Notes: generated from the sequence alone by a model not told the origin. DNA of 64,000 nucleotides from Selaginella moellendorffii (GCF_000143415.4 NW_003314349.1:596254-660253), one strand, 5' to 3'; shown: positions 45,701 through 58,924, counted from the first letter of the stretch. Program-made: numbers and translations.

Positions 45701-48700
45701 TTCGGACATCCTGGCAGCAATCCCAGCCCATGGAACGAATCCTCTGCTTCGGTTAGCTGGCGATATGGCAAACTCCTTTGCGTTCCCTCCACCAACGGAG
45801 CTACATATAAGCCAGGACGAGGAAGAGTTGTCATCCGGAGCTGCTACCTCTATCCTGATCTTCCCGCAACACCAAGGCAGCTGCTTGTCTGCAGTTTTTT
45901 CCAGTCGCTTCACAAACTGTTCCTTGTCGTATTTCTGCCGGGTGTTACCAGTGACAAACTCGTAGAGGCTGGTTTCCTGGTAATCAGCATTTTCCCTGTG
46001 AACCTTGAATATCTCCTGAGCCTCGGCATGTAAACCGTCACGTACGTACAGCTTTATCGACGTTACATGCCGGAGGAACAGCAAAACTTCGCCAGCAGAC
46101 TTCTTGAGAGCCGAGAAAAGTGTGACGACGTCCTCAGGTTGATACGGATCCTGCTTTATTTCGCTCCGAGCAGCAGTCACTGTTGTCCTCAGCGGAAAAC
46201 GGAATAGAGTGCCTAGAAAAGGCTTCTGGAGGTCGCATCCAAAGAGGAGGAAAGACTCAAACTGATCAGGGAACTGTTTGAGCAGTTCCTTGCCAACGAA
46301 GTTAATCTTCAAACCCGGTTGAGCAGGAGAGATGCCTGGAAGGTTACCAGCGTGTGGATCAAGCAGCACAATCGTTGAACCTGAGACAAAGCTTGGCACG
46401 TCGGTGAAATGGTAGACAGAGTTAAAGCCAAGGCCAAATCTCCCAATGGCGGACGGCTTGTCGAGCTTGCTGTTCTGGCCGATGCGTGATATTGCATAGA
46501 AGTCCTCCGGCTTAAAAACGGAATCGTTGTAACAGTAGAGAGCTGGCCCCTGCCAGTCAGCCATTTGCCGGGAGAGGACGGAGTTTGTGCCGAAGGAAGA
46601 CTTGTCGAGGAGAAAGCTCACTTCCGTGGCACCGGCATCATCTGCGTTTTGCAACAGCTCAAACAGCGTCCCAGGTCCGTCCGCATACATCTCTACGATG
46701 TGTTTTAGCCGGCTTGTCAGCGACTCACTCTGTCCAAAGGCTTCCATACCACCATGCAGTCCCAGGTCCACGAAGTCGGCACTTTTGGCAAGCAGCGACT
46801 CTCGAACGGAAGCGATACCAACTTTCTCAGCGACGTCGTTGGAAATCTTCGAATGCACTAGCTTCTTGTTTGGAATGTCCTTGGAGGCCACGAGCCAGGG
46901 GGCATCGTTGTAGACAAGCTGAGACGACGGCAAGAGGATGCCATCGCAGTCTGGAATAACAATTTCCTTCCCCTGCTCGCCAAAGTTCGTGTCTGCTAGA
47001 TGTTGTACGATCCAGATAGCCGCAGCTAGTTGCCGAGAGTCCAAGGGATCTCCACACTTCTCACTTGCAATAACAGCAAGGATCGTACTGTAGCCTGCCG
47101 GGTCTAGCGATTCCTTCACCCCAAGTTCCAAAAAAAGCTCCTTGAAAGCAGCGAGATCAGCTGGAACGACGTGAAGATAAGGAGTCAAGTGCAAAGCTCC
47201 ATCGAAAACAACTTCCCTGGCCATTGCGAACCTGCTTCCAACCCATATCCAGGAACGGTCTTCGAGAATGGCCTTGACAATTTCCATCTCATCACTTCCC
47301 AACATATCGCTCAGCATAGAGTAGATCTTCGGAACAGTTGTAGCTAGAATTTTCCTCAGCTTGAAGTTGTCACCTTTTCCAAGCTCCAGTAGCTGAGCAG
47401 CCAGTATATTGCCACTTAGCTTGGAATTCCATCCAAGACGTTGACATAATCCTGGAGAGTCGCACTGTCCGTCTAGAATTCGCATGGTCGCCGAGACAAG
47501 CCAAATATCGGAAGGCAGCCTCACTAGCCTTGGTGGTGCTAAAGACTGTGACACCACTGGCCAAGGCATCTGATCGTGAGGTGGCTCCAGTAGCACCGGG
47601 CACCAGCATATGTTGGCCAGTTCACTCCAAAACTTCGACAGTGTAGAGTCCTTTTCGCCTTGGAGAATTGAAAGTATCCAGTTGGTTCCTGCTTCTTGCA
47701 GCCACTTGCTTGCGTTCTTGTCGAGGTACGACAGTAGAACACGCCCTCGTAAAGTTGCCTGGTCAGGAACACTTGCCGAGAGCCCCTCGATAGCTCGGGC
47801 ACTGGCCAGTATAGTGTCTGGAGTGACGCTACTTCTCAGTCCCAGATGGCGCAAACTCTGAAGGACGTCGGGACTAGAGTAGTCGGGGGATGGAAAAAAC
47901 TGCTGGCTGTCCAAAATGCTCACAAGCTCCGGAATCTCTGGGTCGTAAAGAGCATCTGGCGCTCGAAGCTTGCCGGCTCCGGTAGGCACGAACGAGAGCT
48001 TCTTGAGAATACCGACGAGAGAACGATCTTCGACACTTAGCTCCGGAAGTTCACGAAGAATTTGAAGCATTGACAGGTCCCGCAGCTCTGTAGGAAGATT
48101 ACTTATGTCGCTCAGTATCCTCCATTTGAAAAAATCTGCCTTCTTGAGTTGCATGACATCTAGCAGCTGCGTCAAAACTTCGTGCTCCCGTGAGCCACTT
48201 GAATGCAAACAGTCCGGTCCCAAGAGTGTCTCGTCCACTCCACTAGGTGGCAAGAATTTCTTACCACCTTCTAAGGAAACGAAAACCAGATCCCTTGTTC
48301 CCAAATCACGGTAGGCCTCGAATATCGGTAGCGTCTTGAATATCTGTAGACGAGACTCGTTCATCTCATTCCTGCTACCCCAGCACACGTCGTATAGAAA
48401 AGCCCTGAGTTCTCTCCTTTCCAAACCAGAGAGAGCAGTAAAACTCTCTGCAAGTTTTGAGAGATTGTTAGCGGCGCTGAATCCAATGGCATCCAAAACT
48501 TCCGCGACAGTGGGATCAAGAACATATCTCGACAGCTGAGGATGGTCGAGCGTCACCTGCGTGTCCAAGAACAAGCAGCCAGCTTTGATGAAAACACCTT
48601 CCAAACTGCTGCTTATCTTGCCGCCTTTGAGAATCCCCGAGAAACGGACAGGCCTTCGTAACGTCCCTGTGGTCGTTGGTAGTATTGGCCACTGCTGCAA

Positions 48701-50901
48701 CTTCGATAAATCTCGTTGTTGAGCAGCGAGATGCTCCCAGAAAAAACCAAGCCACTCTTTCGAAGGCTGCTTTCTAAGCCCAGGCTGCCAACGTACCTCA
48801 CCACCATTCTTCCATTCAGGAGGTAGTACGTACTGCAGAATCTCGGCCAAAGTTGTATCGTCAATCAAACAAATATTGCTCCGACCTGTTCTTGCAATGT
48901 TGTTGAGCCTCGCAACCAGCCCGGGAGGAAGATTTTCGTCGACAAGCTTGTCGGGTATACCTTTGAACAGCCTGATCTCCAAGGCGGTGCATAAAAAATA
49001 TGAGCACTCCTCGCCTTTTAAGGCAAACCGTCCTGTTCCCAGACTTTGTAAAGGAACGAGAGGGAGTCTTCTCAGATGTTCTGCTGCTTCTTCGTCTACG
49101 AGATCCGATAAGCAGTAGTCGAGAATTGCAAAGAGATGAGACCTCTCTGCTGGGCCCTTCTGTCGCTTGCTCTTCAAGAAGTGAGTCCTCACAGAAAATG
49201 GTGTGACGACTTTAAACTCGGCATCGCAAAACTTGAAGACTGCGTCTCTTAGCGGCTTCGGCAAACGGACAAGAGGCAAACCATCCGCTACAAGTGCGTC
49301 AGCCAGTACCTCGGCCTTCTCATACTCTTCGTCGTGGAACAGAACTCCCATTGGTGACAACCATTTCCCTTCTGCAACTCTGGAATGAAGAAGTGGCTCT
49401 GCGGCAATGCTCCGATAAAAGTGCTGCACGAGTTTGATCCACGGAGCCCCCGAATTTCCCAGTGGCCACATAGAACTGTACGTGGCTCCCGGGCCAAGCT
49501 TCCGAGCTTCCAGAAGAAGCTGTCGCAGACACAGTGCCGCAACATCCTCCAAAACGCACTGGTTCCAATCTGAGCGAAGCTTTCCCATCCTGTCCATGTC
49601 GGAACCGTGCCATATATCTCGTCGATTTGCCGAGAGCTCGAAGTATCCGTTGACGTGAAACGGCATCCCGGTTTTTATAGGAAGCGGAAGAAAGCAAAAC
49701 GCGCGACCTTCGACCTCCATTCCTACAAAGGTGGTTAGATCATTTCTCTCAAAACAAGTAGACAATATATACTGACCTTACCGGGTAAAATAGATGCAGC
49801 AACTGATGCCCAAGGAAGAAGACGCAGGCCATAACTCTTGAAAGCATTTGTAGCCAGAGCACCAATTCTGCTAGCGGAAGACCCCATAGCTTGCGAGATA
49901 AGAAACGAGCTCAAACTTTCCTTGCCGCTGTCAGCCCCTGTGTAAGCATTGGTAACCAGCTCCAATCTGAAAACATCCTTCGTTTCTTCGCTAGCAGCAG
50001 CGTCTTTTCCCTTGGAAAGCCTCAGAAACAGCTGCCTGTGCGATCTTATCTCGGAAGTTGGCAGCCTCACGGCACACGAGTAAAGCAGAGTCGGGGAGCT
50101 AGAACCGGCGCTCCACTCGTAAAACTCCACGCGTTCGACGTTCTTGAGAAAGAGCATCACCTGTACAATCTCGTGATATAAATCGCGGAGAAGCTCCAGC
50201 ATGTCAGTGGAAGTATACGACTGCTTGGAAAGCTTGCTGGTGGCGGCTTGCTCGGCAGACCTCAATGGAAATCTAAAGAGAGTACCTCCGAAAGGACGTC
50301 GCATGTCACAGCCGAAAACACAGTATGGCGAGAACTGGTCGGGAAAGTTCTCGAGAGCCGTGGAAGCGACAAAGTCAATGCGTTTGCCAGGATTTAGCGA
50401 CGATACACTCGGCAAGAACTGGCACTGCGGATCGAAGAAGACGACGTGACTGCCACTCACAAACGATGGCAGATCCGAGAGATGGTACACGGAGTTAAAT
50501 CCAATCCTAGAAACCACAAGCTCGCTTAGAAAGAAGCGCATCTTGGAAGAGGAAATTTCTTACCCAAATCGGCCAGTCTTCCACGCCTGGCCGCGCTTCT
50601 TGCTGTCGCCAATCCTGGAAATGCTCTGGAAATCCTCCTCCGTGAAGGCGGCATTGTTGTAGGCGAGGAGGGCGGGGCCTTGCCACTGCGCTAGCGGCGG
50701 CGAGACGAGGGAATCGACGGCGTGGCGGCGGCGATCCACACAGAAACACACCTGGCTCGCTCCCGCGTCGTCCGCGTTCTGGATCATCTCCTTGAGGATG
50801 GTCGTCCCCTCGGGATAGTTGAGCAGCACCTCGCGGATCCGCTGCGTGAGGTCCACCTTCTGCCCGAAATCCTCCATGAATCCCCCGCGCGCGTCCATCA
50901 T
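36705..50901 (-). CDS. Sacsin-like giant protein with C-terminal RING finger
   Basis: Thirteen exons: 50901-50564, 50506-49782, 49722-43920, 43865-42493, 42435-42151, 42095-41890, 41843-41575, 41518-38881, 38810-38678, 38630-38122, 38066-37203, 37130-36963 and 36902-36705. They sum to 13,509 nt (4,502 residues), all with GT-AG introns of 46-72 nt. Human sacsin and its plant relatives have similar length. Three sacsin repeats begin with Hsp90-like ATPase modules: residues 37-110 (EMIQNADDAGAS, then GRFGIGFNSVYHLSD across exons 1-2), about 1370 (FELLQNADDAGATEV, GRFGLGFNSVYHFTD) and about 2710 (degenerate). The C terminus carries a C3HC4 RING (CRICLNSEVNSLLVPCGHVL), suggesting a ubiquitin-ligase activity linked to chaperone function. 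The in vivo role in plants is not established to my knowledge. Confidence 0.92.
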
Positions 50902-51262
50902 TTTCTAGGGCTTTCAGAGCTGCGAGTGAGGTTTATAAAAAACCATCCGTACACGGCACGGACTGGAAAATTTGAGTTTTATTCTGACAGCTCAAAGAAT
51001 CCAACGCGATAAATAATCTCTTGTACGGAATGGTACAAAACGCTTAGTGTCCGTACATATTGTACAGCATTTTGTAACATAATGTGTCAAAGATTATGAA
51101 TCTCTTGCCAACTATAACTTGGAAGGTGAAATTTCACTAGAGCAACATTGGTATCTCTTGGACAGAATGAGTTTTGTATATGAAAGTGAACAAATTTTTT
51201 GTGAACTTTCAAGCTGTTCTGGATAGCTATTGTACTAAGTGCAAGGTTATGGAATCTAGTTC

Positions 51263-52451
<1,189 letters not shown>

Positions 52452-54930
52452 AATGGTGATCGATGGAGACTTTTCTCGTTCTCTTCTCTTGCGAAAGACT
52501 TTGGAAGCTTGCTTTGCTTGGTGTTCTCGACGAATTCATCTCAGGTTATATATACTCGCAAAGAGATACTATTTGGTTTGTACAGTCTCACCATGCCGAC
52601 ATTTCTCGTGAGTTTCTTCTTAGATTCCACCATATCTTCGGACAATTTCGTTATTTTTTAAGAAAGCTACATGGTCTCGGATGGATCATGGAGGTAATGA
52701 TCGCAAGCCGACAATGGACGCCCACATACTTTGTTGGATATTGGTGTTGACACGCTTATGTTATTCGTGGACATTGGAAACGCGAAATCATAGACTTTTT
52801 CTCCCCGCGCGCTGACCATTCTACTTCCGGCGACGAATGCGCGTGAAAGAATCATTTCTTTTTTCCTTTGACAAGCCTAGTCAAAGTCAACTTTATCGAT
52901 ATTCTGGAAGGATTCCTTTTTAGATTAGAACATTAGAAACGGTGTAGTAAATATTCTTAAAATATTCAAGTATATTGTATCTAGTATTTCTAAAATACTC
53001 AAGAATACTTATTCATGCAAATTCTCATCCTTTGATGAGACCTGCTTCTTTAAGTCAAGTTCTCATAAGGTCCCTTCAATAGGTTCTTTTTGTTGAAAGT
53101 AGTTCTTGCATCTAACCTGTCACTTGTTTGCAGAAACCAAAGCAATTCAGATCTCTTGCAATTTGCAATGTGTAGAGAATAAAAATATTATTATGGTTTT
53201 ATGGTTTTGTGGTTTTATAACTTATGGTTTTTTTATTTGACTTATTAATCCAATTGATCAAATAAAGTTTATGATTATAAGAAACTCTTTCAGTGATGCC
53301 AACCAAGCCTAGGAAAACAAGTGAGATCTCTTTTATCACAACGCAAGCTTTCATTTCTATTGGAAATTCAGCTCAACAACCAGAAATTGCTTAATAGGAA
53401 ATTATGGACTTCAAGACAACCTTCTAGTAGCTATCACATAATATGGCTAGTATAATATTTGCTATAGCTTATACAATGGTCTGTTAAGTAGATTACTTAA
53501 AATGCTAGAGAGAGAAAAACTTAATTAATTTAACATATGATGGTTTAAATTTTCTATGTAATATGATCAATAGTTTGGCTTTTGATTTTCTTAAACTAAC
53601 CTATATACATAGAATATGTGAGGATATTTATTATACTTATTTAGTTTTAAATCTAGTTATAGCTATAAAATTTTCTGCTATGTGTTGCATGTAGCAATGC
53701 TTGGTTTGCTTAATAATAGTGTTATTCCTACTTATTAATCCCATTGATCAAATCAAAGTTTATAATTATAAGCATGTTTCTAATTTATAAACACAAGATT
53801 AAACGTATTTCATATCAACCAGAATAAAAAATAATATACTAGAAAGTGTTTAAGAAAGTTTATAAATTATAAATATAAAATTAATCTAAATGAATAAGAA
53901 CCATGAGATTATAGAATATCCTAGAATATCCTAGAATATCCAGATATATTTTAGGTACCATCCTACTCCCTTACAGATTTGCTTAAGCAAACCAATTAAT
54001 TATTTACTTGTGTTTTTGCTAATGCCTCACCAAGTTTATATTTTGAGTGGGAGCAATTGAACTGATGGGCCCAAATGAGCTGGCTGTCAAGGCATAAGGA
54101 CAAGTAAGATTTTGTTGTGGTTTGGAGTAATGTATGCAAACTTTGGTTTAGAAAAAAATATTTAATAATTATAAAGCTGATGGATCTAAAGACAATCCAG
54201 CTTTGGTGAAGAATTTATTAATTGAAATAATTTATTGTTAAACTTATTCAAAGTTTTCCAATCTCAATTTGATTTAGTTCTCTATGCTCTTTTTTCTATT
54301 TTCTCTTCTTCTTAACTTATGTTTAGACTCCAGTTTTTTCCATCACTATTTGGAGTGGAAGGAACACTTCTAGTGCCTGGTCACCAAGTATAAGACTAGC
54401 TCACTGGCTCATTAGTGTTCACAGCCCCAGCTTCAAGATTGGTCCTACAGGAACATTCAGTGATTTTTCTAGCAATCAAGTCAAACTAACCTACATTGAC
54501 AATACATCCTTTACTTTTGTTTCCAAATTACCTTTTTGCCTAGAGTTTAAGCTCAACTGAGATTGATTGACAAGTTTGATTCCTCTACTTTAACTCCTCT
54601 ATGGAATGTCATGCTTGCCACGCCACTACACCATAGTTAACATAAAGTATTTAAAAGTTACACACCCATGAAAGGCATTGGTCAATTGTTGCTGTCCTAG
54701 TGTAAAATTAAATATCTCATTTAAATTTGTATAGATTTTGTAGGCATTATAAGTATATAAGTTAAAAAAAATTTAAATGCAATATCAAATTTAATATAAG
54801 AGAAAAAAAAAAGCATGCTTCAATAGTGACAAGGTAATCATTTTTTTTGACAAATTATACTTTTGATATTGAGTTACTATCATTTTAAACTACATGGCCA
54901 ATTATGCAAGTAATGTAGGAAATTAAATCG
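52452..54930. other. AT-rich intergenic DNA with repeat debris
   Basis: No supportable gene. The first about 400 bp are the upstream region of the peroxidase gene. Two similar segments, 53239-53285 and 53720-53772, share ATTGATCAAAT and AAGTTTAT(G/A)ATTATAAG in direct orientation. They may be parts of one decayed element. A triple AGAATATCCT motif occurs at 53920-53950. A plus-strand stretch near 54450-54560 reads FSDFSSNQVKLTYIDNTSF, but it is short and unrecognised. Confidence 0.4.
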
Positions 54931-55029
54931 GAATCATTAAGATATGCTAACAATTAATCCATTTTGACATATTCTAGTATTATAATAAATAGATATACTT
55001 TATATAAATTTGAATAGAGTTGTGAGGTT

Positions 55030-55042
55030 TGTAAATACATAC

Positions 55043-55125
<83 letters not shown>

Positions 55126-55197
55126 AATATACATATATATATATACATACATACATACATACATATACATACACATATATAACATACATATATATAC

Positions 55198-55230
<33 letters not shown>

Positions 55231-55315
55231 CATATGTATATATATGTATATATACCTATATATATATGTATATATATGTATATATATATAGATACACACA
55301 CACATACATATGTAT
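55030..55315. repeat. TA/TACA microsatellite
   Basis: About 285 bp made almost only of TA, TACA and CATA units, ending in a short CA run. It sits in the TATA region of the 5' LTR-like part of copy P; the other copy has only a short TATATA run there, so it is a local expansion. Tyr/Ile-rich ORFs across it are artefacts. Confidence 0.9.
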
Positions 55316-57291
55316 TACCTTGGCTTGGTAATATACTAATTATAGTATTATAGCATATAAACCATCCATTTAAGATTAAATATAGTCCATCCATTCTTGT
55401 ATATAAGCAAGGGTCTAAACCCTAATTAATATACCTATTCTAAGTATTTACATTTGGAGATGAAAGATATTGCAATTTATCTTTGAAGGGCAAAGTTTTT
55501 TAGCAGTGCTTGAAGGGTAAAGCTTTTTGGCAGTGCTTTACTCTAGTGTTTAGAATCGTGCTTTTTATTCTTATTTTTCATTCTTTTTTAGATTTAAATT
55601 TGTATTAACTTTTTGCAAGATCTAGAATTTTAAATATTGTTGTGTTTAAATTTATTTTTTCTTTTGACCTTCATTGCATTTTTTTATTCTACCATACCAT
55701 GCCATTATCAATCAAGAAGTATGTCACTTAAAGCTATTAATGCTACTCCGTTGGATTAAACTTTTGGTGTTATAGAGTGTGATCATACTAGTGATGCACC
55801 CATTCTTGGTGTGTTGCTATCTTCAATTTTTATAAGACATGATTACATTGTTTGTCTTGTTCTTAATGTTTTGCCATCTTTTGTTAATGTAGAGTGTGAT
55901 TATGATATTGATTGACAAATTATGGATAATGTAGGATGGTTTCTAGAGAATGTTCAAGGATCAAGTTTATGGGAAGACAATATTTATGAGCTCGAATGGA
56001 TTCTAAATTGTGATGAAGAGCTTAATTATTATAGAAATAACTTTGGAGATGGCATGGATATTTTATGAGGTAGGTGTTAATCTTTTAATTTGCCATATGA
56101 TCCTTTTTCTTTACCTTTTATTCTTTCCCAACCTTTTCTTATTTTTCAGCTTGAGCCACTTTTTCATGTTCTTAATATTTTTTCCTCATTTATAATGTTT
56201 TCTTCTTTTGGCACGTTGATAATTTATAATCCAATGTTGAGTAGAGTGTTTTTTGTCCTCTTCATACTAATCTAGATGTTGAAGTTAAGAATTTTGCTTT
56301 AATTTCATTAGCAAAGTCTTTAATCAATTTTGGTATTGAGTATTCCTCTATTCCAAGGATGAAATTACTTTGGCCAAAATTTTAAGTTGAATGTATATCC
56401 CCAGTTGTGAGTGCTAAGAGCCTTTGTTTTACCATTGCTACTAAGAAATTTATGTATTCTCTTCAGCGTATGGATGTTATTATTGATTTTCCCATTTCAA
56501 ATATTAAATTAGATATTGAGGAGGTTGAGTAATCTGAATCTTTTGTTTATATTGTGGTGGGCAAAGTATTTTCTATTAGGAAGTCCTTTATTTTCCAAGT
56601 TTTGAGCACATGTCTTTCTTTTGATTTCCCCATTTTTGCATTGACAGCTATTGCAAATTCCTTTTCTAATACTTCTTTATCCACTTTTTCTTTTTCCATA
56701 ATCAATTTTCCTCATTTTCTCTTTTTTGCCCTAACACTTTATACTTTTTTTTTCTTCGAAGGAGGGGGTAGAGGGGATAGATGGGAGTCTAGCCCCAATA
56801 ATGAAGTAAGGACAAGCAAATACGGTAGTGGAGCAAGAACAAACAACATGGATTGTGAAGTGAAGATGAGCATAATAAGTCCAAATGAAATATCTAGCCT
56901 CGACTTAATGAGGCCGAATAGATATAATAATAGAGTGAGGCCAAACATAGATGGTAAAGTGAGCCATTGCTTTAAAACTTTTTTTCCTTCAAGAAGGGGA
57001 TAAAAAGGATATAAAAGATGAACAAGGTGAGTTTGATTTCTCATGTGCGGTATTGAACGAGGATGATGGTTCTAAGTCTAAGTTAATATAAGTCTATGAT
57101 GTTTACCGAAGGAAGGCACAATAACAAGTTTTACTTATGGTCCTAATTCCAAATTAATGGTGGTCTTGGAGAATTATCGATAAATTGATAAACAAACTTA
57201 AAGATGGGATATATTGTTTACTGTAATGGTGCTCTATGAACTATAGTGGTACTTAAAGTCCCTTTCTTTAGTTCAAAGTTATAGTTCTATG

Positions 57292-57486
57292 TGTAAGCAA
57301 CCAAAGGGAACGACTTGAGAGACGATCCGTTAGGGTTCAAATATAGAGGGAAAGGGCCCATGAACAAGAGTGCACCCCCTTTTCCAATCGGTTAAGGGTC
57401 TTGGGATAGTTGGAGTTAAGCGTCCTTGGGTTTGAATAGTACTGGGCTGGGTGACCTCCCGGGAAGTCCAAACTCAGGAGCTTACA
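57292..57486 (+). repeat. 5' LTR of the TRIM
   Basis: 195 bp with TG...CA ends within the 7-bp inverted termini TGTAAGC/GCTTACA. It contains the 5S-like segment at 57414-57469 in its 3' half. The counterpart begins exactly 400 bp downstream. Confidence 0.93.
57414..57469 (+). promoter_or_regulatory. 5S rRNA-derived segment with internal Pol III promoter (5' LTR)
   Basis: The 56 bp correspond to the central and 3' part of plant 5S rRNA. AGTTAAGCGTCCTTGGGT matches the A box, GTACTGGGCTGGG the intermediate element region, and GGGTGACCTCCCGGGAAG the C box. By recall, the A box differs from the usual plant sequence at about two positions. In Cassandra elements this region drives Pol III transcription. 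The 5' third of 5S rRNA is only faintly recognisable (GAGTGCACC near 57369). Confidence 0.85.
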
Positions 57487-57488
57487 TT

Positions 57489-57500
57489 TGGTATCAGAGC
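57489..57500 (+). other. Primer binding site (initiator tRNA-Met type) of the TRIM
   Basis: TGGTATCAGAGC, two bases after the 5' LTR, is the standard plant LTR-retrotransposon site complementary to the 3' end of initiator tRNA-Met. Confidence 0.9.
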
Positions 57501-57691
57501 GGTCTCGGGTCCGACTCTGTTGGTTGGCTAAGGGAATCGCACCACATGTTGATTGACATCTGGCTGGTCCAGTTTGCTCCCGCTGGGCTCGACCCGAGGG
57601 GTAGGGTGTCAAGAGAGCGGGGCTCTCGGGAGAGCTGCGGCTCTCAGCTTCCGTTCACGAGGGCGTGAACTTGCAGGGAAGCGTGGTGGAT

Positions 57692-57886
57692 TGTAAGCAA
57701 CCAAAGGGAACGACTTGAGAGACGATCCGTTAGGGTTCAAATATAGAGGGAAAGGGCCCATGAACAAGAGTGCACCCCCTTTTCCAATCGGTTAAGGGTC
57801 TTGGGATAGTTGGAGTTAAGCGTCCTTGGGTTTGAATAGTACTGGGCTGGGTGACCTCCTGGGAAGTCCAAACTCAGGAGCTTACA
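57692..57886 (+). repeat. 3' LTR of the TRIM
   Basis: 195 bp, identical by eye to the 5' LTR except for T in place of C in the C box (CCTCCTGGG). This T is the form found in normal plant 5S rRNA. It is followed directly by the CTATG target duplication. Confidence 0.93.
57814..57869 (+). promoter_or_regulatory. 5S rRNA-derived segment with internal Pol III promoter (3' LTR)
   Basis: Second copy of the 5S-like segment, with A box AGTTAAGCGTCCTTGGGT and C box GGGTGACCTCCTGGGAAG. The C box here matches the canonical plant 5S form as I recall it. Confidence 0.85.
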
Positions 57887-57944
57887 CTATGGTTAGTTTG
57901 AGCATTTGGGAATTGCATACGGAGTTGCAACTGGTTCACCAAGA

Positions 57945-58120
57945 TGTAAGCGACTAATTTTCCATTCTACTTTAGTCATTTAACCGCACCTCCGACCACT
58001 TGGAGGAGTCTCATTCACAACCTTCATAAGTCCCATTCAGAACTTAGGGCTTGCTAGCCCCATGAATGGCATCCACGCCACTCAACTTTTGCACTTGGTC
58101 CAAGTGCTCCACGTGTCCAA
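57945..58120 (-). repeat. 3' LTR (minus-strand element), start portion
   Basis: Matches 63824-64000 across the whole comparable length. The far end of this LTR, beyond 58120, cannot be fixed because the partner is cut by the window. Confidence 0.85.
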
Positions 58121-58924
58121 TTCCATGACCAACACCCCAGGGTACCACTGACATACCTGCCCGTTACACTAAGCCATGCCCATTCACCTTGGTCACATTG
58201 GTGGTCCAAAACCACCTGCATTACAATCCCGTCTCTCAAAGACTAGGCCATCCATCCATGAGTGGCTATCCCAGATCCACTCTATAGCATCCTCAGGATG
58301 CTTGCAGACATGGGGAATAACCTTCCCCAATGTCTCCTTTCCGGTCCTCACCAAGTCCCTTCCTGTCCATGGCTGTGTTCACCAACACTGCCACTGGATC
58401 AAGGCCCACAGGCCCGACCACTAAGTCCAACTGTCCTCTAGGACTTCCTCACTGTGTGACTGTGTCCTTTGTCACCGCACTAGAGGGCTACTCCTCTCCC
58501 TTTCCACAGTCTGGGACTTTGGGGCAATATTTCGGAACACCGTGGGCCTCGTGGGTACTCTCCTTGCCTTCTGCCTTTGGATGCTCTAGCCATGGGCTTA
58601 GAGCGAGGTTCTATTGAGCCACACCAGGTATCCAAGTAGGTAGTGCCACCCACACTTGGACTGGGAGCATCAGCCAGTCGATCTTCCGGGGGAATTAGAG
58701 CCGGCTCTTGAACACTTCACCAAGCTACCCCGCTTGTCGGTCCGTGTTCACTCTAGTCTTGGACTTCCCAGTGGGCAGCTCATCACCCAACATTGGGTCC
58801 GGCCTTCCTGGGCCAAACTGGCCTTTCCTGGCCAAACTGGCTCCACTGCAGTCCTCCCCCTTACTATACTTTTGGAGCTCACCAAACCCCCTAGGGTTTG
58901 GGAGATGAACGCTTTGGGCTTTCA

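Larger units (their letters stand above)
57292..57886 (+). mobile_element. Complete Cassandra-like TRIM retrotransposon
   Basis: A 595-bp element bounded by a 5-bp target duplication (CTATG at 57287-57291 and 57887-57891). LTRs of 195 bp lie at 57292-57486 and 57692-57886. They start TGTAAGC and end GCTTACA, and differ by eye at a single base (C or T in CCTCC[C/T]GGG). Two bases after the 5' LTR is TGGTATCAGAGC, a primer site of the initiator tRNA-Met type. The 205-bp interior has no meaningful ORF, and a purine-rich stretch (GGGAAGCGTGGTGGA) precedes the 3' LTR. Each LTR carries a segment derived from 5S rRNA. These features define the Cassandra type of terminal-repeat retrotransposon in miniature. 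It needs reverse transcriptase and integrase from another element. The near-identical LTRs imply recent insertion. Confidence 0.92.
54990..57944 (+). mobile_element. Unclassified LTR retroelement, copy P (plus), carrying nested insertions
   Basis: Collinear with 27530-24950 read in reverse. The 5' LTR-like part includes the microsatellite region and a TATA-like TGTATATAAG at 55399. The internal region from about 55500 to 56755 has an old ORF: MSLKAINATPLD at 55720, then PILGVLLSSIFIRHDYIVCL, SLWEDNIYELEWILNCDEEL, and MDVIIDFPISNIKLDIEEVE near 56470. Only a few stops interrupt it. A purine tract (GAAGGAGGGGGTAGAGGGG) lies at 56758-56776, followed by the 3' LTR-like part. That part is interrupted by a complete TRIM at 57292-57886 and ends where another LTR element begins at 57945. 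The peptide matches no polyprotein domain I know. It may be a highly diverged gag, or the family may be non-autonomous. Confidence 0.55.

Noticed and set aside
49320-49697. Minus-strand alternative ORFs within sacsin exon 3
   Set aside because: They lie in other frames of a 5.8-kb coding exon and lack motifs.
55000-55394. Tyr/Ile-rich ORFs on the minus strand
   Set aside because: They are translations of a TA/TACA microsatellite and have no independent support.
57414-57469. A genuine 5S rRNA gene
   Set aside because: Only the central and 3' part matches, it occurs twice within LTRs exactly 400 bp apart, and the 5' end of 5S is not intact. It fits a Cassandra LTR better.
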